Source: Myxococcales bacterium (GTDB lineage: Bacteria; Myxococcota; Myxococcia; Myxococcales; Myxococcaceae). Taken from it: 64,000 nucleotides of DNA. Both the position numbers and the translations under genes were made by a program. Location: contig JAUXRI010000287.1 in NCBI GenBank assembly GCA_030681895.1, positions 52,390 to 116,389 on the forward strand. Direction: 5' to 3'. The notes beneath the pieces are model-generated. The model ran no database searches. It saw only the letters and a list, made by a program, of their open reading frames with translations, and was not told the DNA's origin. Shown here one piece after another: positions 1-9,518 of the stretch. The first letter of the stretch is position 1. Each line of letters opens with the position of its first letter.

Positions 1-1056
1 GAGGCGGGAGACTTCTCGCTGCGCATCGAGCCCGGCATCTCGGTGCCGCTGACGGATCCACAAGCGCAGCGCTTCATGGTCGGCGGCTCGCAGACGGTGA
101 AGGCCGCCTGGAACCTGAGCCGGTTCCTCGACCTCGGGCCCAGCGTCGGCTTCCTCGCGCTCCCGACTGCCGCGACGGGCGACAACCCGGGAACGGCGTG
201 GCTGTTCGGCGCGAGCCTGCGGCTGAAGCGACCCCTCGACTATGCCGACAACGACACGCTCTTTGGGCTCTCACCGTGGATCGATGTCGACGCGTTGTAC
301 GCGCGCACCGGCTCACTCGATCGCCCGGCCTTCGACGTCGGCGCGGGTGTGTCGCTGGCGCTCGGCAAGGACCGCATCTTCAGGATCGGCCCGTTCGTGC
401 GATTCCTTCACCTGTTCTCGCTCGACCGCCCCGGCTTCGACAATCGCAGCGCCGAGATTCTCACCGTCGGCCTGAGCCTCGAGGTCGGCTCGCGCATTCA
501 GCGTGAGGCGGTGGTGGTCGCTCCCGAGATTCGCACCATCAACACCAACACGAACACCAACACCGAAGTGATCTCGTGCCCCGACCGCGACAACGACACG
601 ATCCCCGACACCATCGACGTCTGCCCTGACGTCGTGGGCCCGCTGGAGACCTCGGGCTGCCCTCCGTACAAGGCCGTCGTCGTCAAGCGCGACAAGCTCG
701 AGCTGAAGCAGAAGATCCAGTTCGAGTGGAACCAGGCCGTGCTGCAGCCGAGCTCGTACCCCGCGCTCGATGAAATCGTTCAGGCGCTGAAGGACAACAA
801 GAGCTTCCGCGTGCAGGTCGGCGGCTACGCGTCGTCCGAGGGCGACGACGACCGCAACCAGGATCTCTCGGAGAAGCGCGCCGAGGCGGTGCTCGACTAC
901 CTCGCCAACCACGGCATCGCCCGCTCGCGGCTCACCTCGAAGGGCTTCTCCTCGTCGAACCCCAGGCAGACCAACGTCACAGAGAGCGGGCGCGAGGCCA
1001 ACCGGCGCGTCGAGTTCATCCTCACCTTCATCATTCTTCCCGACGGGACCAAGTGA
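1..1056 (+). CDS. OmpA-family outer membrane protein, 5' truncated by window edge
   Basis: The reading frame is open from base 1, so the N-terminus lies outside the window. The first ~160 residues alternate short hydrophobic strands and look like an outer-membrane beta-barrel. A spacer rich in Asn-Thr follows, then a calcium-binding thrombospondin type 3-like motif (CPDRDNDTIPDTIDVCPD). The last ~110 residues are a typical OmpA C-terminal peptidoglycan-binding domain, with the block LSEKRAEAVLDYL followed by SRLTSKGFSSSNP and NRRVEF. Proteins of this build sit in the outer membrane and hold it to the cell wall. The stop overlaps the GTG start of the next gene, so the two are probably co-transcribed. 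Family assignment is firm; the specific role is unknown. Confidence 0.9.
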   Translation, partial: EAGDFSLRIEPGISVPLTDPQAQRFMVGGSQTVKAAWNLSRFLDLGPSVGFLALPTAATGDNPGTAWLFGASLRLKRPLDYADNDTLFGLSPWIDVDALYARTGSLDRPAFDVGAGVSLALGKDRIFRIGPFVRFLHLFSLDRPGFDNRSAEILTVGLSLEVGSRIQREAVVVAPEIRTINTNTNTNTEVISCPDRDNDTIPDTIDVCPDVVGPLETSGCPPYKAVVVKRDKLELKQKIQFEWNQAVLQPSSYPALDEIVQALKDNKSFRVQVGGYASSEGDDDRNQDLSEKRAEAVLDYLANHGIARSRLTSKGFSSSNPRQTNVTESGREANRRVEFILTFIILPDGTK

Positions 1057-2516
1057 AACTCATGAACATCCTCGAACGCGGTGCGCTGTTCTCGATGCTG
1101 GCCTTGCTGTCTGCGTGCGGACAGTCGCTGGTTGAGTTTGCCGATTCCGGCACGGCAGGCGGCAGAGCCGGCGGGAGCGCGGGTGGCCTGACCGCTGGTG
1201 GCAGAGCTGGCGGGAGCGCCGGCGGCAGCGCGGGTGGCATGAGCGCTGGTGGCACCGCAGGCGGCATGACGGCTGGCGGCACTGCGGGCGGCATGACGGC
1301 TGGTGGCACTGCGGGCGGCATGACGGCTGGTGGCACCGCGGGCGGCATGACGGCTGGTGGCACCGCAGGCGGCATGACGGCTGGTGGCTCCGCGGGCGGC
1401 ATGACGGCTGGTGGCTCCGCAGGCGGCATGACGGCTGGTGGCACTGCCGGCGGCATGACGGCTGGCGGCACTGCGGGCGGCATGGTCGCCGGTGGCTCCG
1501 CAGGCGGCATGGCCATCGATGCGGGTATCGACGCCGGTGTCGACGCCGGTATCGACGCGGGTGTCTTCCTCGACGGAGGTTTCTTCGTCCTCTCGACCGT
1601 CCCCGGAAACCTGGCGATGAACGTGCCCATCACGACGCGGCCGACGGCCACGTTCACCCTGCCGGTCAATCCACTCACCATCACGCCGACGACCTTCACG
1701 CTGATGCGCGGACTCAACCCCGTCCCCGGCGCGCTCCGAGCCGACGGTGGCATCACGGCGACCCTCGTCCCGAACGCGCTGCTCGCGTTGAACACCACCT
1801 ACACGGCGACCATCACCACCGGGGCCCTCAGCCTCGACGGGGGCCTCCCACTCGCGAATGACTACGTCTGGTCGTTCACCACGTCGGCGTGCGGCATTGC
1901 TCCGGTCGTCCTCGGGTCGGCCGCGAACTTCGCAGTGCTCGCCGGCTCGACCGTGACCAGCGTCGGACCGACCTCGGTCATTGGCGACCTGGGCGTCAGC
2001 CCCGGCACCGCGGTCACCGGCTTCCCGCCTGGCACCGTCGTCGGAGCGCAGCACTCGGGCACGCCGACCTCTGCGCAGGGCATCGCCGACCTGACCACCG
2101 CGTACAACGAAGCGGCTGGCCGCACGCTCTGTCCCGTCACCGTTTCGGGCAATCTCGGCGGGCAGACGCTGACGCCGGGGCTCTACAAGTCGACCTCGTC
2201 GCTCTCCATCTCGTCGGGAGACCTGACCCTCGACGCGCAGGGAGACTCGACCGCGGTGTTCATCTTCCAGATGGCCTCGACGCTCACCACGACGGCCGGC
2301 AGGCAGATCATCCTCAGCGGCGGTGCGAAGGCGACCAACATCTTCTGGCAGGTCGGCACGTCGGCGACGCTCGGCACGACGACGGTCTTCAAGGGCACCA
2401 TCATGGCTGATCAATCCATCACGCTGAACACGGGCGCGACCCTCGAAGGCCGGGCGCTGGCTCGCATCGGCGGCGTCTCACTCGCGTCGAACTCCATCGT
2501 GGTGCCGACCCCGTGA
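1053..2516 (+). CDS. Ice-binding-like (DUF3494) lipoprotein with Gly-rich repeat and Big_5 domain
   Basis: The protein begins with a lipoprotein signal whose lipobox is LSAC, followed by ~120 residues of (T/S)AGGMTAGG repeats and an Asp-Ala-Gly stretch. Then comes an Ig-like Big_5 domain (VPGNLAMNVPITTRPTATF to DYVWSFTT). The last ~210 residues are a DUF3494 ice-binding domain, with FAVLAGSTVTS, VIGDLGVSPGTAVTGFP, TPGLYKSTSSL, FIFQMASTL, NIFWQVGTSATLG and the closing GRALA. The family includes ice-binding proteins, but many members are general adhesins, so ice binding is not proven. GTG 1053 overlaps the upstream stop and has GGGA four bases before it; ATG 1062 is an alternative start. It is probably tethered to the outer membrane and displays the domain on a flexible stalk. 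Confidence 0.88.
   Translation: MKLMNILERGALFSMLALLSACGQSLVEFADSGTAGGRAGGSAGGLTAGGRAGGSAGGSAGGMSAGGTAGGMTAGGTAGGMTAGGTAGGMTAGGTAGGMTAGGTAGGMTAGGSAGGMTAGGSAGGMTAGGTAGGMTAGGTAGGMVAGGSAGGMAIDAGIDAGVDAGIDAGVFLDGGFFVLSTVPGNLAMNVPITTRPTATFTLPVNPLTITPTTFTLMRGLNPVPGALRADGGITATLVPNALLALNTTYTATITTGALSLDGGLPLANDYVWSFTTSACGIAPVVLGSAANFAVLAGSTVTSVGPTSVIGDLGVSPGTAVTGFPPGTVVGAQHSGTPTSAQGIADLTTAYNEAAGRTLCPVTVSGNLGGQTLTPGLYKSTSSLSISSGDLTLDAQGDSTAVFIFQMASTLTTTAGRQIILSGGAKATNIFWQVGTSATLGTTTVFKGTIMADQSITLNTGATLEGRALARIGGVSLASNSIVVPTP
1152..1508 (+). repeat. In-frame tandem repeat, ~27-bp unit, Gly-Ala rich stalk
   Basis: The coding repeat consists of 9-residue units of the form (T/S)AGGMTAGG. About nine near-perfect 27-bp copies follow a more degenerate start. 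The unit length is a multiple of three, so copy-number change would alter stalk length without breaking the frame. Third-base differences between copies show that the array is not freshly duplicated. Confidence 0.85.
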
Positions 2517-2545
2517 GCCCCTCCCACCTCCAGGAACCATCACCA

Positions 2546-3346
2546 ATGACGCATCGCCTCGTGAAGCTCGCAGTGTCGTGCACCCTCCTCGCCGCGGCCG
2601 CCTGTGGTGGCCCGGTGGTGGGCGGTGATGCCGGTGTCGTCGTCGTCTCCGACGCCGGCGTGGTGATGAACCCGGGAACGCCAGCGCAGCCGGTGGCGCT
2701 CGGGGGAGCCGGCACCTTCGTCGTGCTCGCGAAGAGCGGCATCTCGACGGTGCCGCCCTCGGTCATCACGGGCGACCTCGGCGTGAGCCCCGCGGCCGCG
2801 TCCTTCGTGACGGGCTTCTCGCTCACCGCCGACGCGACGAACGTGTTCGCGACCTCGGTGCAGGTGACCGGGAGGATCTACTCCTCTGATGACGCGCCGC
2901 CCACGCCTGCCAACCTGACGGCCGCCGTCTCCGACATGGAGCTGGCCTTCACCAACGCCGCCGGTCGCGCGGCTGGCGTCACCGAGCTCGGGGCCGGCAA
3001 CCTCGGCACCCGCACCCTCGGGCCAGGCGTCTACAAGTGGGGCACGGGGCTGCTGCTCCCGACGACCGTCACGCTCACTGGCACGGCCACCGACGTGTGG
3101 ATCTTCCAGATTGCCCAGGACCTGACGATGAGCAGCGGCGCGAGAATCGTCCTCGCGGGTGGAGCGCTGCCGAAGAACGTCTTCTGGCAGGTCGCGGGCA
3201 AGGTCGACCTCGGCACCACCGCGCACCTCGAGGGTGTCGTGCTGTGCGAGACGGCGATTACGCTGCGCACCGGCGCTTCCATCAATGGCCGGCTGCTGGC
3301 GCAGACTGCGGTGAGCCTCGACGGGAACAGGGTCGTCCAGCCGTAA
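2546..3346 (+). CDS. Ice-binding-like (DUF3494) lipoprotein
   Basis: This is a second DUF3494 protein directly after the first, lacking the repeat stalk and Ig domain. ATG 2546 starts a lipoprotein signal (KLAVSCTLLAAAACGG). An in-frame GTG at 2513 that overlaps the upstream stop would add 11 polar residues before the signal and is less likely. The body shows the family landmarks FVVLAKSGISTVP, ITGDLGVSPAA, GTRTLGPGVYKW, WIFQIAQDLTMSSG, KNVFWQVAGKVDLG and a closing NGRLLAQTAVSLDG. The domain is ~210 residues, the usual length. The pair is probably co-transcribed and sits at the cell surface. Whether it binds ice, other ligands or other proteins cannot be read from sequence. Confidence 0.88.
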   Translation: MTHRLVKLAVSCTLLAAAACGGPVVGGDAGVVVVSDAGVVMNPGTPAQPVALGGAGTFVVLAKSGISTVPPSVITGDLGVSPAAASFVTGFSLTADATNVFATSVQVTGRIYSSDDAPPTPANLTAAVSDMELAFTNAAGRAAGVTELGAGNLGTRTLGPGVYKWGTGLLLPTTVTLTGTATDVWIFQIAQDLTMSSGARIVLAGGALPKNVFWQVAGKVDLGTTAHLEGVVLCETAITLRTGASINGRLLAQTAVSLDGNRVVQP

Positions 3347-3369
3347 GCCTCACGTGGGCTCGGGCGCCG

Positions 3370-4752
<1,383 letters not shown>

Positions 4753-4808
4753 GTCAGAGCCCGTAGAACACGAGACTGTGCGGCTTTGCCACACTGAGAC
4801 GCGTTGGT

Positions 4809-4850
4809 GGCCCCTGAGGGCCTGTATTGCGTGTGCCGCGAGGTGGCACA
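4809..4850. promoter_or_regulatory. Two inverted repeats in the divergent bEBP promoter region
   Basis: The 151-bp gap between the two divergent sigma54 activators holds two short inverted repeats. GGCCC-CTGA-GGGCC lies at 4809-4822. TGTGCC-7 bases-GGCACA lies at 4832-4850. They could be operator sites for either activator or structures in the leader of the plus-strand gene. No convincing -24/-12 sigma54 promoter was found on either strand. Confidence 0.35.
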
Positions 4851-4903
4851 GCCCGTGAAACGGGTGGGTTCGTCGTTTTCCACTCTTTTCAAAGGCCCCC
4901 GCC

Positions 4904-5971
4904 ATGTCAGTCACCGCAGCGCCGACCACCGAGTCCCTGCTCAGTCGTAGTCCCGCGATGAAAGAGGTGGCTGCGCTCGCCCGGCGGCTCTCGAACGTCG
5001 ACTCGACCGTGTTGATCACGGGCGAGAGCGGCAGCGGCAAGGAGCGCATCGCGAAGTTTCTCCATGACGAATCCGCGCGTGCGGCCGGCCCCTTCATCGC
5101 CATCAACTGCGGAGCGTTGACCGAGACGTTGCTGGAGTCAGAGCTGTTCGGCCACGCGAAGGGCGCCTTCACGGGCGCCGCGCAGGACCGGCCGGGCCTC
5201 TTCGAAGCGGCCACCGGCGGCTCGTTGTTGCTGGACGAGGTGGGCGAGGTGTCGCCGGCCATGCAGGTGAAGCTCCTTCGTGCGCTGCAGGCCCGAGAGG
5301 TTCGGCGCGTCGGCGAGAACAAGAGCCGCACGTTCGACGTGCGCCTCATCGCGGCGACCAACCGCAACCTGGCGCAGGCGGTGGCAGAAGGAACGTTCCG
5401 GCAAGACCTGTACTACCGCCTCAAGGTCATCGAGCTGCGGGTGCCGGCGCTGCGAGAACGCCGGGAAGACGTGCTGCCGCTCGCGAGGTTGCTGCTGAGC
5501 GCGGCGGCCGAGCGCATGGGCCGCCCCGTCATCGGCTTCACGCCAGCCGTCGCCGAGGTGTTGATGCGGTACGAATGGCCGGGCAACGTGCGAGAGCTCG
5601 AGAGCGCGATGGAGCGCGGCGTCGCGCTGGCGCGGGGCCAGGAGATTCAGCTCGAGGACCTGCCCGCCGACGTGTGCGGCCCGGTGGCGAGGCTGCCCGC
5701 GAGCAGGCCAGCGGCGGGCCGGAGTCTGGCGGACATCGAGCGCGAGTACATCATCGCGACGCTCGAGCAGAACGGCGGGAATCAGACGCGGACGGCGCAC
5801 GTGCTGCAGATCGGCATCGCGACGCTGTACCGCAAGCTCCGGAGCTACGGCCTGATTGCGCGGCCTCGTGGAGGCCCGCAGGCCGAGCCGCTCAGCCTCG
5901 TGGGAGCACCCAGGCGCGTGTCGCGGCCTGAGGTCGAGCCGACGTCGTCGAACGAAGCGCGCGGCGGCTGA
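4904..5971 (+). CDS. Sigma54-dependent activator without receiver domain
   Basis: The 355-residue protein starts almost directly with the AAA+ sigma54-interaction domain. It has Walker A GESGSGKE, an intact GAFTGA sigma54-contact loop, Walker B GSLLLDEVGE and the sensor motif AATNRNL. A Fis-type helix-turn-helix closes the protein (GGNQTRTAHVLQIGIATLYR). There is no receiver, PAS, GAF or FHA domain, so activity must be set by expression level, by a partner protein, or be constitutive. It lies back to back with the NtrC-type regulator at 3370-4752 and shares its promoter region, which suggests cross-regulation. The C-terminal ~35 residues after the HTH are Pro/Arg-rich and without known function. 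Confidence 0.92.
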   Translation: MSVTAAPTTESLLSRSPAMKEVAALARRLSNVDSTVLITGESGSGKERIAKFLHDESARAAGPFIAINCGALTETLLESELFGHAKGAFTGAAQDRPGLFEAATGGSLLLDEVGEVSPAMQVKLLRALQAREVRRVGENKSRTFDVRLIAATNRNLAQAVAEGTFRQDLYYRLKVIELRVPALRERREDVLPLARLLLSAAAERMGRPVIGFTPAVAEVLMRYEWPGNVRELESAMERGVALARGQEIQLEDLPADVCGPVARLPASRPAAGRSLADIEREYIIATLEQNGGNQTRTAHVLQIGIATLYRKLRSYGLIARPRGGPQAEPLSLVGAPRRVSRPEVEPTSSNEARGG

Positions 5972-6023
5972 GCGAGCACGTTCGCCGAGCACGCATGCCG
6001 CCCTCGCCATCGGCTCGCGTTGA

Positions 6024-7094
6024 TCAGCCCTTCAGCGGCAACGCGAACGAGACGGTGGCGCCGCCCTCCGCGCCATTCGACGCCCAGATGCGCCCGCCGT
6101 GGCCCTGCACGATGCACCGCGAGATGTACAAGCCCAGGCCGACGCCGCGCCGGTCGCCGGAGCGCACCTGCAGGTAGCGGTCGAAGATGGCCTCGAGCTT
6201 GTCGGCTGGAATACCCGGGCCGGTGTCGCTGACCGAGAAGCGCAGCTCGCGGTCGACGGCCTCGACGCGCACCTCCACCGTGCCGTTGCGCGGGGTGAAC
6301 TTCAGCGCGTTGCTGAGCAGGTTGATCAACACCTGCAGAAGGCGCGCAGGGTCGAACGTCGCGACGGTCGGCGGCGGCACCAGCGTGGTGACGAGCGTGA
6401 CGCCGCGCGCGGCGGCCTGTGCCTGGAACATCTCGACGGCCTCGTGCACCACGGGCGACGCCGACTGCTCGCGGCGCGCGACGGCCAGCGTGCCCGCGTG
6501 AATGCTGGCCACGTCGACGAGGTCACCGATGAGCCGGTTCATTCGCGCGCCAGAGCGTTGAATGCGCTGCGCGTCGCTGATGACCTTCGTGTTGTGCCCC
6601 TCGCGCGCGGCCTCTTTCGCGATGAGCCCCGCGAAGCCCAGCACCGTGTTCAAGAGGTTGCGCAGGTCGTGGCTGACGATGGCGAGGAACTCGTCGCGCG
6701 TCGCCAGCGCGTCGTCGGCGCGTTCGCGCTCCTGCACCAGGTCTTTGTCGGTGACGCTGCGCTCGGTCGCGAGCTGGACGACCTGCTCGCTGCGCTCCTC
6801 GCGCACGACGTCATCGGCGGCCGCGCGCTCGTGCTCGAGCACCTGGTCGGCCTTCGCGCGCGCGCGCAGCAGCGGCAACGGCGTCTGCTCTCCGTGGGAG
6901 TCATCGACCTTGGCCCGGGCCGCCGCGAGCACCGCGTCGGCGCGTTGACGCGCCAGCGTGACGACCGAGTCCGCCACCTCCTCGAAGTCCTCGAGGCTCT
7001 CGACGATGGCGAGGTCGGCCTTCTCGCGCTCCGCCCGCAAGCTCTCGTCGGTCTGCTGGCGCTCGGTGCTGGCGGGTTGGTCGGGAGTCGTCAT
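6024..7094 (-). CDS. Soluble sensor-less histidine kinase
   Basis: The 356-residue histidine kinase has no membrane segment. Residues ~10-135 are a charged, alanine-rich helical region (likely coiled coil) in place of a sensor domain. The dimerisation/phospho-acceptor helix contains EFLAIVSHDLRNLLNT with H142. The HATPase domain has the N box (NLLSNALKF), G1 box (SDTGPGI) and G2 box (GVGLGLYI). The kinase is therefore cytoplasmic and is probably controlled by a partner or by coiled-coil state. ATG 7094 was chosen because the in-frame upstream extension is non-coding in character. It converges on the sigma54 activator at 4904-5971. Pairing with the regulator at 3370-4752 is an inference from proximity. 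Confidence 0.9.
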   Translation of the reverse strand: MTTPDQPASTERQQTDESLRAEREKADLAIVESLEDFEEVADSVVTLARQRADAVLAAARAKVDDSHGEQTPLPLLRARAKADQVLEHERAAADDVVREERSEQVVQLATERSVTDKDLVQERERADDALATRDEFLAIVSHDLRNLLNTVLGFAGLIAKEAAREGHNTKVISDAQRIQRSGARMNRLIGDLVDVASIHAGTLAVARREQSASPVVHEAVEMFQAQAAARGVTLVTTLVPPPTVATFDPARLLQVLINLLSNALKFTPRNGTVEVRVEAVDRELRFSVSDTGPGIPADKLEAIFDRYLQVRSGDRRGVGLGLYISRCIVQGHGGRIWASNGAEGGATVSFALPLKG

Positions 7095-7213
7095 CGGCTC
7101 TGGCGCGTAGCACGTGCGGCCCCGGGTGACGGGCAAGATGGACGCAGGGCCCAACGGCGTCGAGGGGCGAGGGCGGCTCGGCGTGTCTCGGGAGTGCTGA
7201 CAGCGACGAATCC

Positions 7214-7225
7214 CCACTCGAGTGG
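7214..7225. promoter_or_regulatory. Perfect 12-bp palindrome CCACTCGAGTGG
   Basis: A perfect dyad lies in the 184-bp gap upstream of the histidine kinase gene and downstream of the ExbD-like gene, both on the minus strand. It is the right size and place for a dimeric repressor or activator site controlling the kinase. No -35/-10 pair was recognised with confidence. Confidence 0.35.
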
Positions 7226-7278
7226 CGTCTCCCGAAAGGACCCTTCCGTCGCGGCCTCGGTGACGACTGATCAGCGCG

Positions 7279-7710
7279 TCATGGATCCCCAGCTGCCGGC
7301 CCGACGACGACCTTCGGGAAGCCAGCGCCGATGCACACGTCGGCGACGGCAACGAGCAGCTCCACCTGCACGTCGTCGTCCACCTGGAGCTCGATGCTCT
7401 TCAGCTCGGGAAAGGCCTGCCGGACCCGCGCGAGCTCTTGTCGCAGTGGCCAGAGGTCGGGCCGGTGGCGGCGGTCGAAGGTCAGGCCGAACCGCACGAG
7501 CGGCGCGTCCTCGAGACGAAGCGCCACGACGGTGGGAGAGAAGCCAAGCTTCAACTCGATGGGGTGAGGGTCCTCGCAGACGGCTCCGCAGCCCGAGCCC
7601 TGCAGGTGGAGCCCCTGAATGCTGGCGGGCGGGAAGCCGGGCAGCAGCGCCATCACGAAGACGCCGAGGAGGTCAGCCAGCGGGCTGAGATGAAGCGAGG
7701 GGCGCGGCAC
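7279..7710 (-). CDS. ExbD/TolR-like small membrane protein (tentative)
   Basis: The 143-residue protein starts with GTG. It has one N-terminal hydrophobic segment (SPLADLLGVFVMALLPGF) placed like the ExbD transmembrane helix, followed by a soluble domain. The end of the domain (KSIELQVDDDVQVELLVAVA, then ADVCIGAGFPKVVVG) resembles the ExbD periplasmic fold, in which residues D..V.Y..VV precede an AGF..V strand. ExbD works with ExbB and TonB to energise outer-membrane transport, or similar motors in myxobacteria. No ExbB neighbour is present in the window, so partners would be elsewhere. The call rests on architecture and weak motif similarity; a plain hypothetical protein is the alternative. 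Confidence 0.5.
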   Translation of the reverse strand: MPRPSLHLSPLADLLGVFVMALLPGFPPASIQGLHLQGSGCGAVCEDPHPIELKLGFSPTVVALRLEDAPLVRFGLTFDRRHRPDLWPLRQELARVRQAFPELKSIELQVDDDVQVELLVAVADVCIGAGFPKVVVGPAAGDP

Positions 7711-7803
7711 GTCGACGAGACACCCGCGTTGCGCTTCGGTTCCGCGCTCGAGCGTTCCCGTCGAAGTGCGAGCGTCGCGAGCGCCTTCCAGCGCGTGAGT
7801 GCC

Positions 7804-8095
7804 TTACAGAGCGCTCGTCTGCGCAGGTGCGCCTGTCAGCGCAACGAGAGGAACGAACGGCTTCGCGAACACCTTGTTCTGCGCGTACGCGAACAGCGCA
7901 GGCCAGAGCGCAATGGCCCAGTTGAAAACGACCAGCGGCGTAGAGCCGCGAGGTTGGCGGGTGGCCTCGCTCGGCAGGTGAACCAGACCAGGTCGGCGAC
8001 GATTGCTTCAGCAGGTGCACCTTCAGCGCGGCGGCGTTTGAGGAGTTCGGCGGCCGCGCGAATCGGCTTGCAGCGCGCAGCCCAACGCCACTAGT
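7804..8095 (-). pseudogene. Remnant of an unidentified membrane-protein gene, frameshifted and 5'-truncated
   Basis: Minus-strand sequence between argG and the ExbD-like gene reads as protein in two frames. The 5' part reads PIRAAAELLKRRRAEG, then APAEAIVADLVWFT. A frame change falls between about 7975 and 7940. The 3' part reads PLVVFNWAIALWPALFAYAQ, then NKVFAKPFVPLVALTGAPA, and ends at a stop at 7804-7806. The second part has the high GC at third positions typical of this genome and contains a hydrophobic, membrane-like stretch. There is no start codon: an in-frame TAG lies just upstream and argG starts at once after it. The simplest reading is a decayed gene cut off near argG; a sequencing indel plus a misread start is the alternative. 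The family was not recognised. Confidence 0.45.
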
Positions 8096-8106
8096 CGCTT
8101 CCCACC

Positions 8107-9441
8107 ATGAGCCGCATCTACCGCCAGCTTCCGTCTGCAGGGACCCGCATCGGCCTCGCCTTCTCCGGAGGCCTCGACACGCGCGCCGCCGTCGCGTGGA
8201 TGACGAAGAAGGGCCTCGACGTCTACGCGTACACCGCCGACCTCGCGCAGCCCGACGAGAAGAACACCTCTGACATTCCGCCCATCGCGACGAAGCACGG
8301 CGCGAAGGCGGCCCGCCTCATCGACTGCCGCGCCTCGCTCGCCCACGAAGGCCTCACCGCGATTCAGTGCGGCGCGTTCCACCTCTCGGTCGGCGGCCGC
8401 AAGTACTTCAACACCACGCCGTTGGGCCGCGCCGTCACCGCCACCGCCATCGTGCGCGCGATGAAGCAGGACGGCGTGCACGTGTTCGGAGACGGGTCGA
8501 CCCACCGCGGCAACGACATTCAGCGCTTCTACCGGTACGGCATCCTCGTCGACCCCGACCTGCGCATCTACAAGCCGTGGCTCGACCAGCAGTTCGTCAA
8601 CGAGCTCGGCGGCCGCACCGAGATGTCGAAGTTCCTCGAGGCCGAAGGCCTGCCGTACTCGATGAGCACCGAGAAGGCGTACTCCACCGACTCGAACATG
8701 CTCGGGGCCACCCACGAGGCGAAGGCGCTCGAGCACCTCGACAGCTCGATGCACCTCGTGCAGCCCATCATGGGCGTGGCGCACTGGAAGCCCGAGACGC
8801 GCGTCGACGCCGAGACCGTCACCGTCACGTGGGAGATGGGCGTGCCCGTCGCCATCAACGGCAAGCGGCAGCCCGACCTCGTGAAGCTCTTCCTCGAGGC
8901 CAACGCCATCGGCGGCCGTCACGGCTTCGGCATGTCTGATCAGATCGAGAACCGCGTCATCGACGCCAAGAGCCGCGGCATCTACGAGGCGCCCGCGATG
9001 GCGCTGCTGCACCTGACCTACGAGCGCCTGCTGTCGTCGGTGCACAACGAGAACACGACGGACCTGTACCTGACGCTCGGCCGCCGCCTCGGCCGGCTGC
9101 TCTACGAAGGCAAGTGGTTCGACCCCGAGGCGATGATGCTGAAGGAGTCGCTGTCACGCTGGGTCGGCACCGCCATCACCGGAGAGGTGAAGCTCGAGCT
9201 GCGGCGCGGCGACGACTACACGATTCTCTCCACCAACGCGGCGCAGTCGGCCTACGCGCCCGAGAAGCTGTCGATGGAGAAGACGGTCGGCGCCTTCACG
9301 CCGGAAGACCGCATCGGCGCGCTCGAGCTGCAGAACCTGTCGGTGGGTGACAACCGCGCGCTGCTGCTCCACTACGCGCAGACGCTGGCCCTGCCGACCG
9401 GCTCGAAGGACGAGCTGAAAGAGCTCATCGGCGGCGACTGA
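8107..9441 (+). CDS. argG: Argininosuccinate synthase
   Basis: ArgG joins citrulline and aspartate using ATP to make argininosuccinate, the penultimate step of arginine synthesis, in the cytoplasm. The 444-residue length matches the longer ArgG type found in E. coli. Visible landmarks are the N-type ATP pyrophosphatase loop AFSGGLDT (~18-25), YAYTADLAQPDE, LIDCRASL, IQCGAFHLSVGG, FNTTPLGRAVT, GDGSTHRGNDI, EKAYSTDSNMLGATHEAK, MGVAHWKPE, ANAIGGRHGFGMSDQIENR and SRGIYEAPAMALLH. All substrate-binding blocks are intact, so the enzyme should be active. No other arginine gene is next to it, so argG stands alone here. Its immediate upstream neighbour is a decayed gene. Confidence 0.98.
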   Translation: MSRIYRQLPSAGTRIGLAFSGGLDTRAAVAWMTKKGLDVYAYTADLAQPDEKNTSDIPPIATKHGAKAARLIDCRASLAHEGLTAIQCGAFHLSVGGRKYFNTTPLGRAVTATAIVRAMKQDGVHVFGDGSTHRGNDIQRFYRYGILVDPDLRIYKPWLDQQFVNELGGRTEMSKFLEAEGLPYSMSTEKAYSTDSNMLGATHEAKALEHLDSSMHLVQPIMGVAHWKPETRVDAETVTVTWEMGVPVAINGKRQPDLVKLFLEANAIGGRHGFGMSDQIENRVIDAKSRGIYEAPAMALLHLTYERLLSSVHNENTTDLYLTLGRRLGRLLYEGKWFDPEAMMLKESLSRWVGTAITGEVKLELRRGDDYTILSTNAAQSAYAPEKLSMEKTVGAFTPEDRIGALELQNLSVGDNRALLLHYAQTLALPTGSKDELKELIGGD

Positions 9442-9518
9442 GCTCGCGGTCCGCGCGACGCACCTGCACCGCGGCATGGGCGCTGGCGAACCCCAGCAGG
9501 GGGTGGTTGGGTCGCCAC

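Noticed and set aside
4753..4903. Sigma54 -24/-12 promoter between the two activators
   Set aside because: TGGCAC-like words exist, but none has a GC-containing -12 element at the right spacing on either strand.
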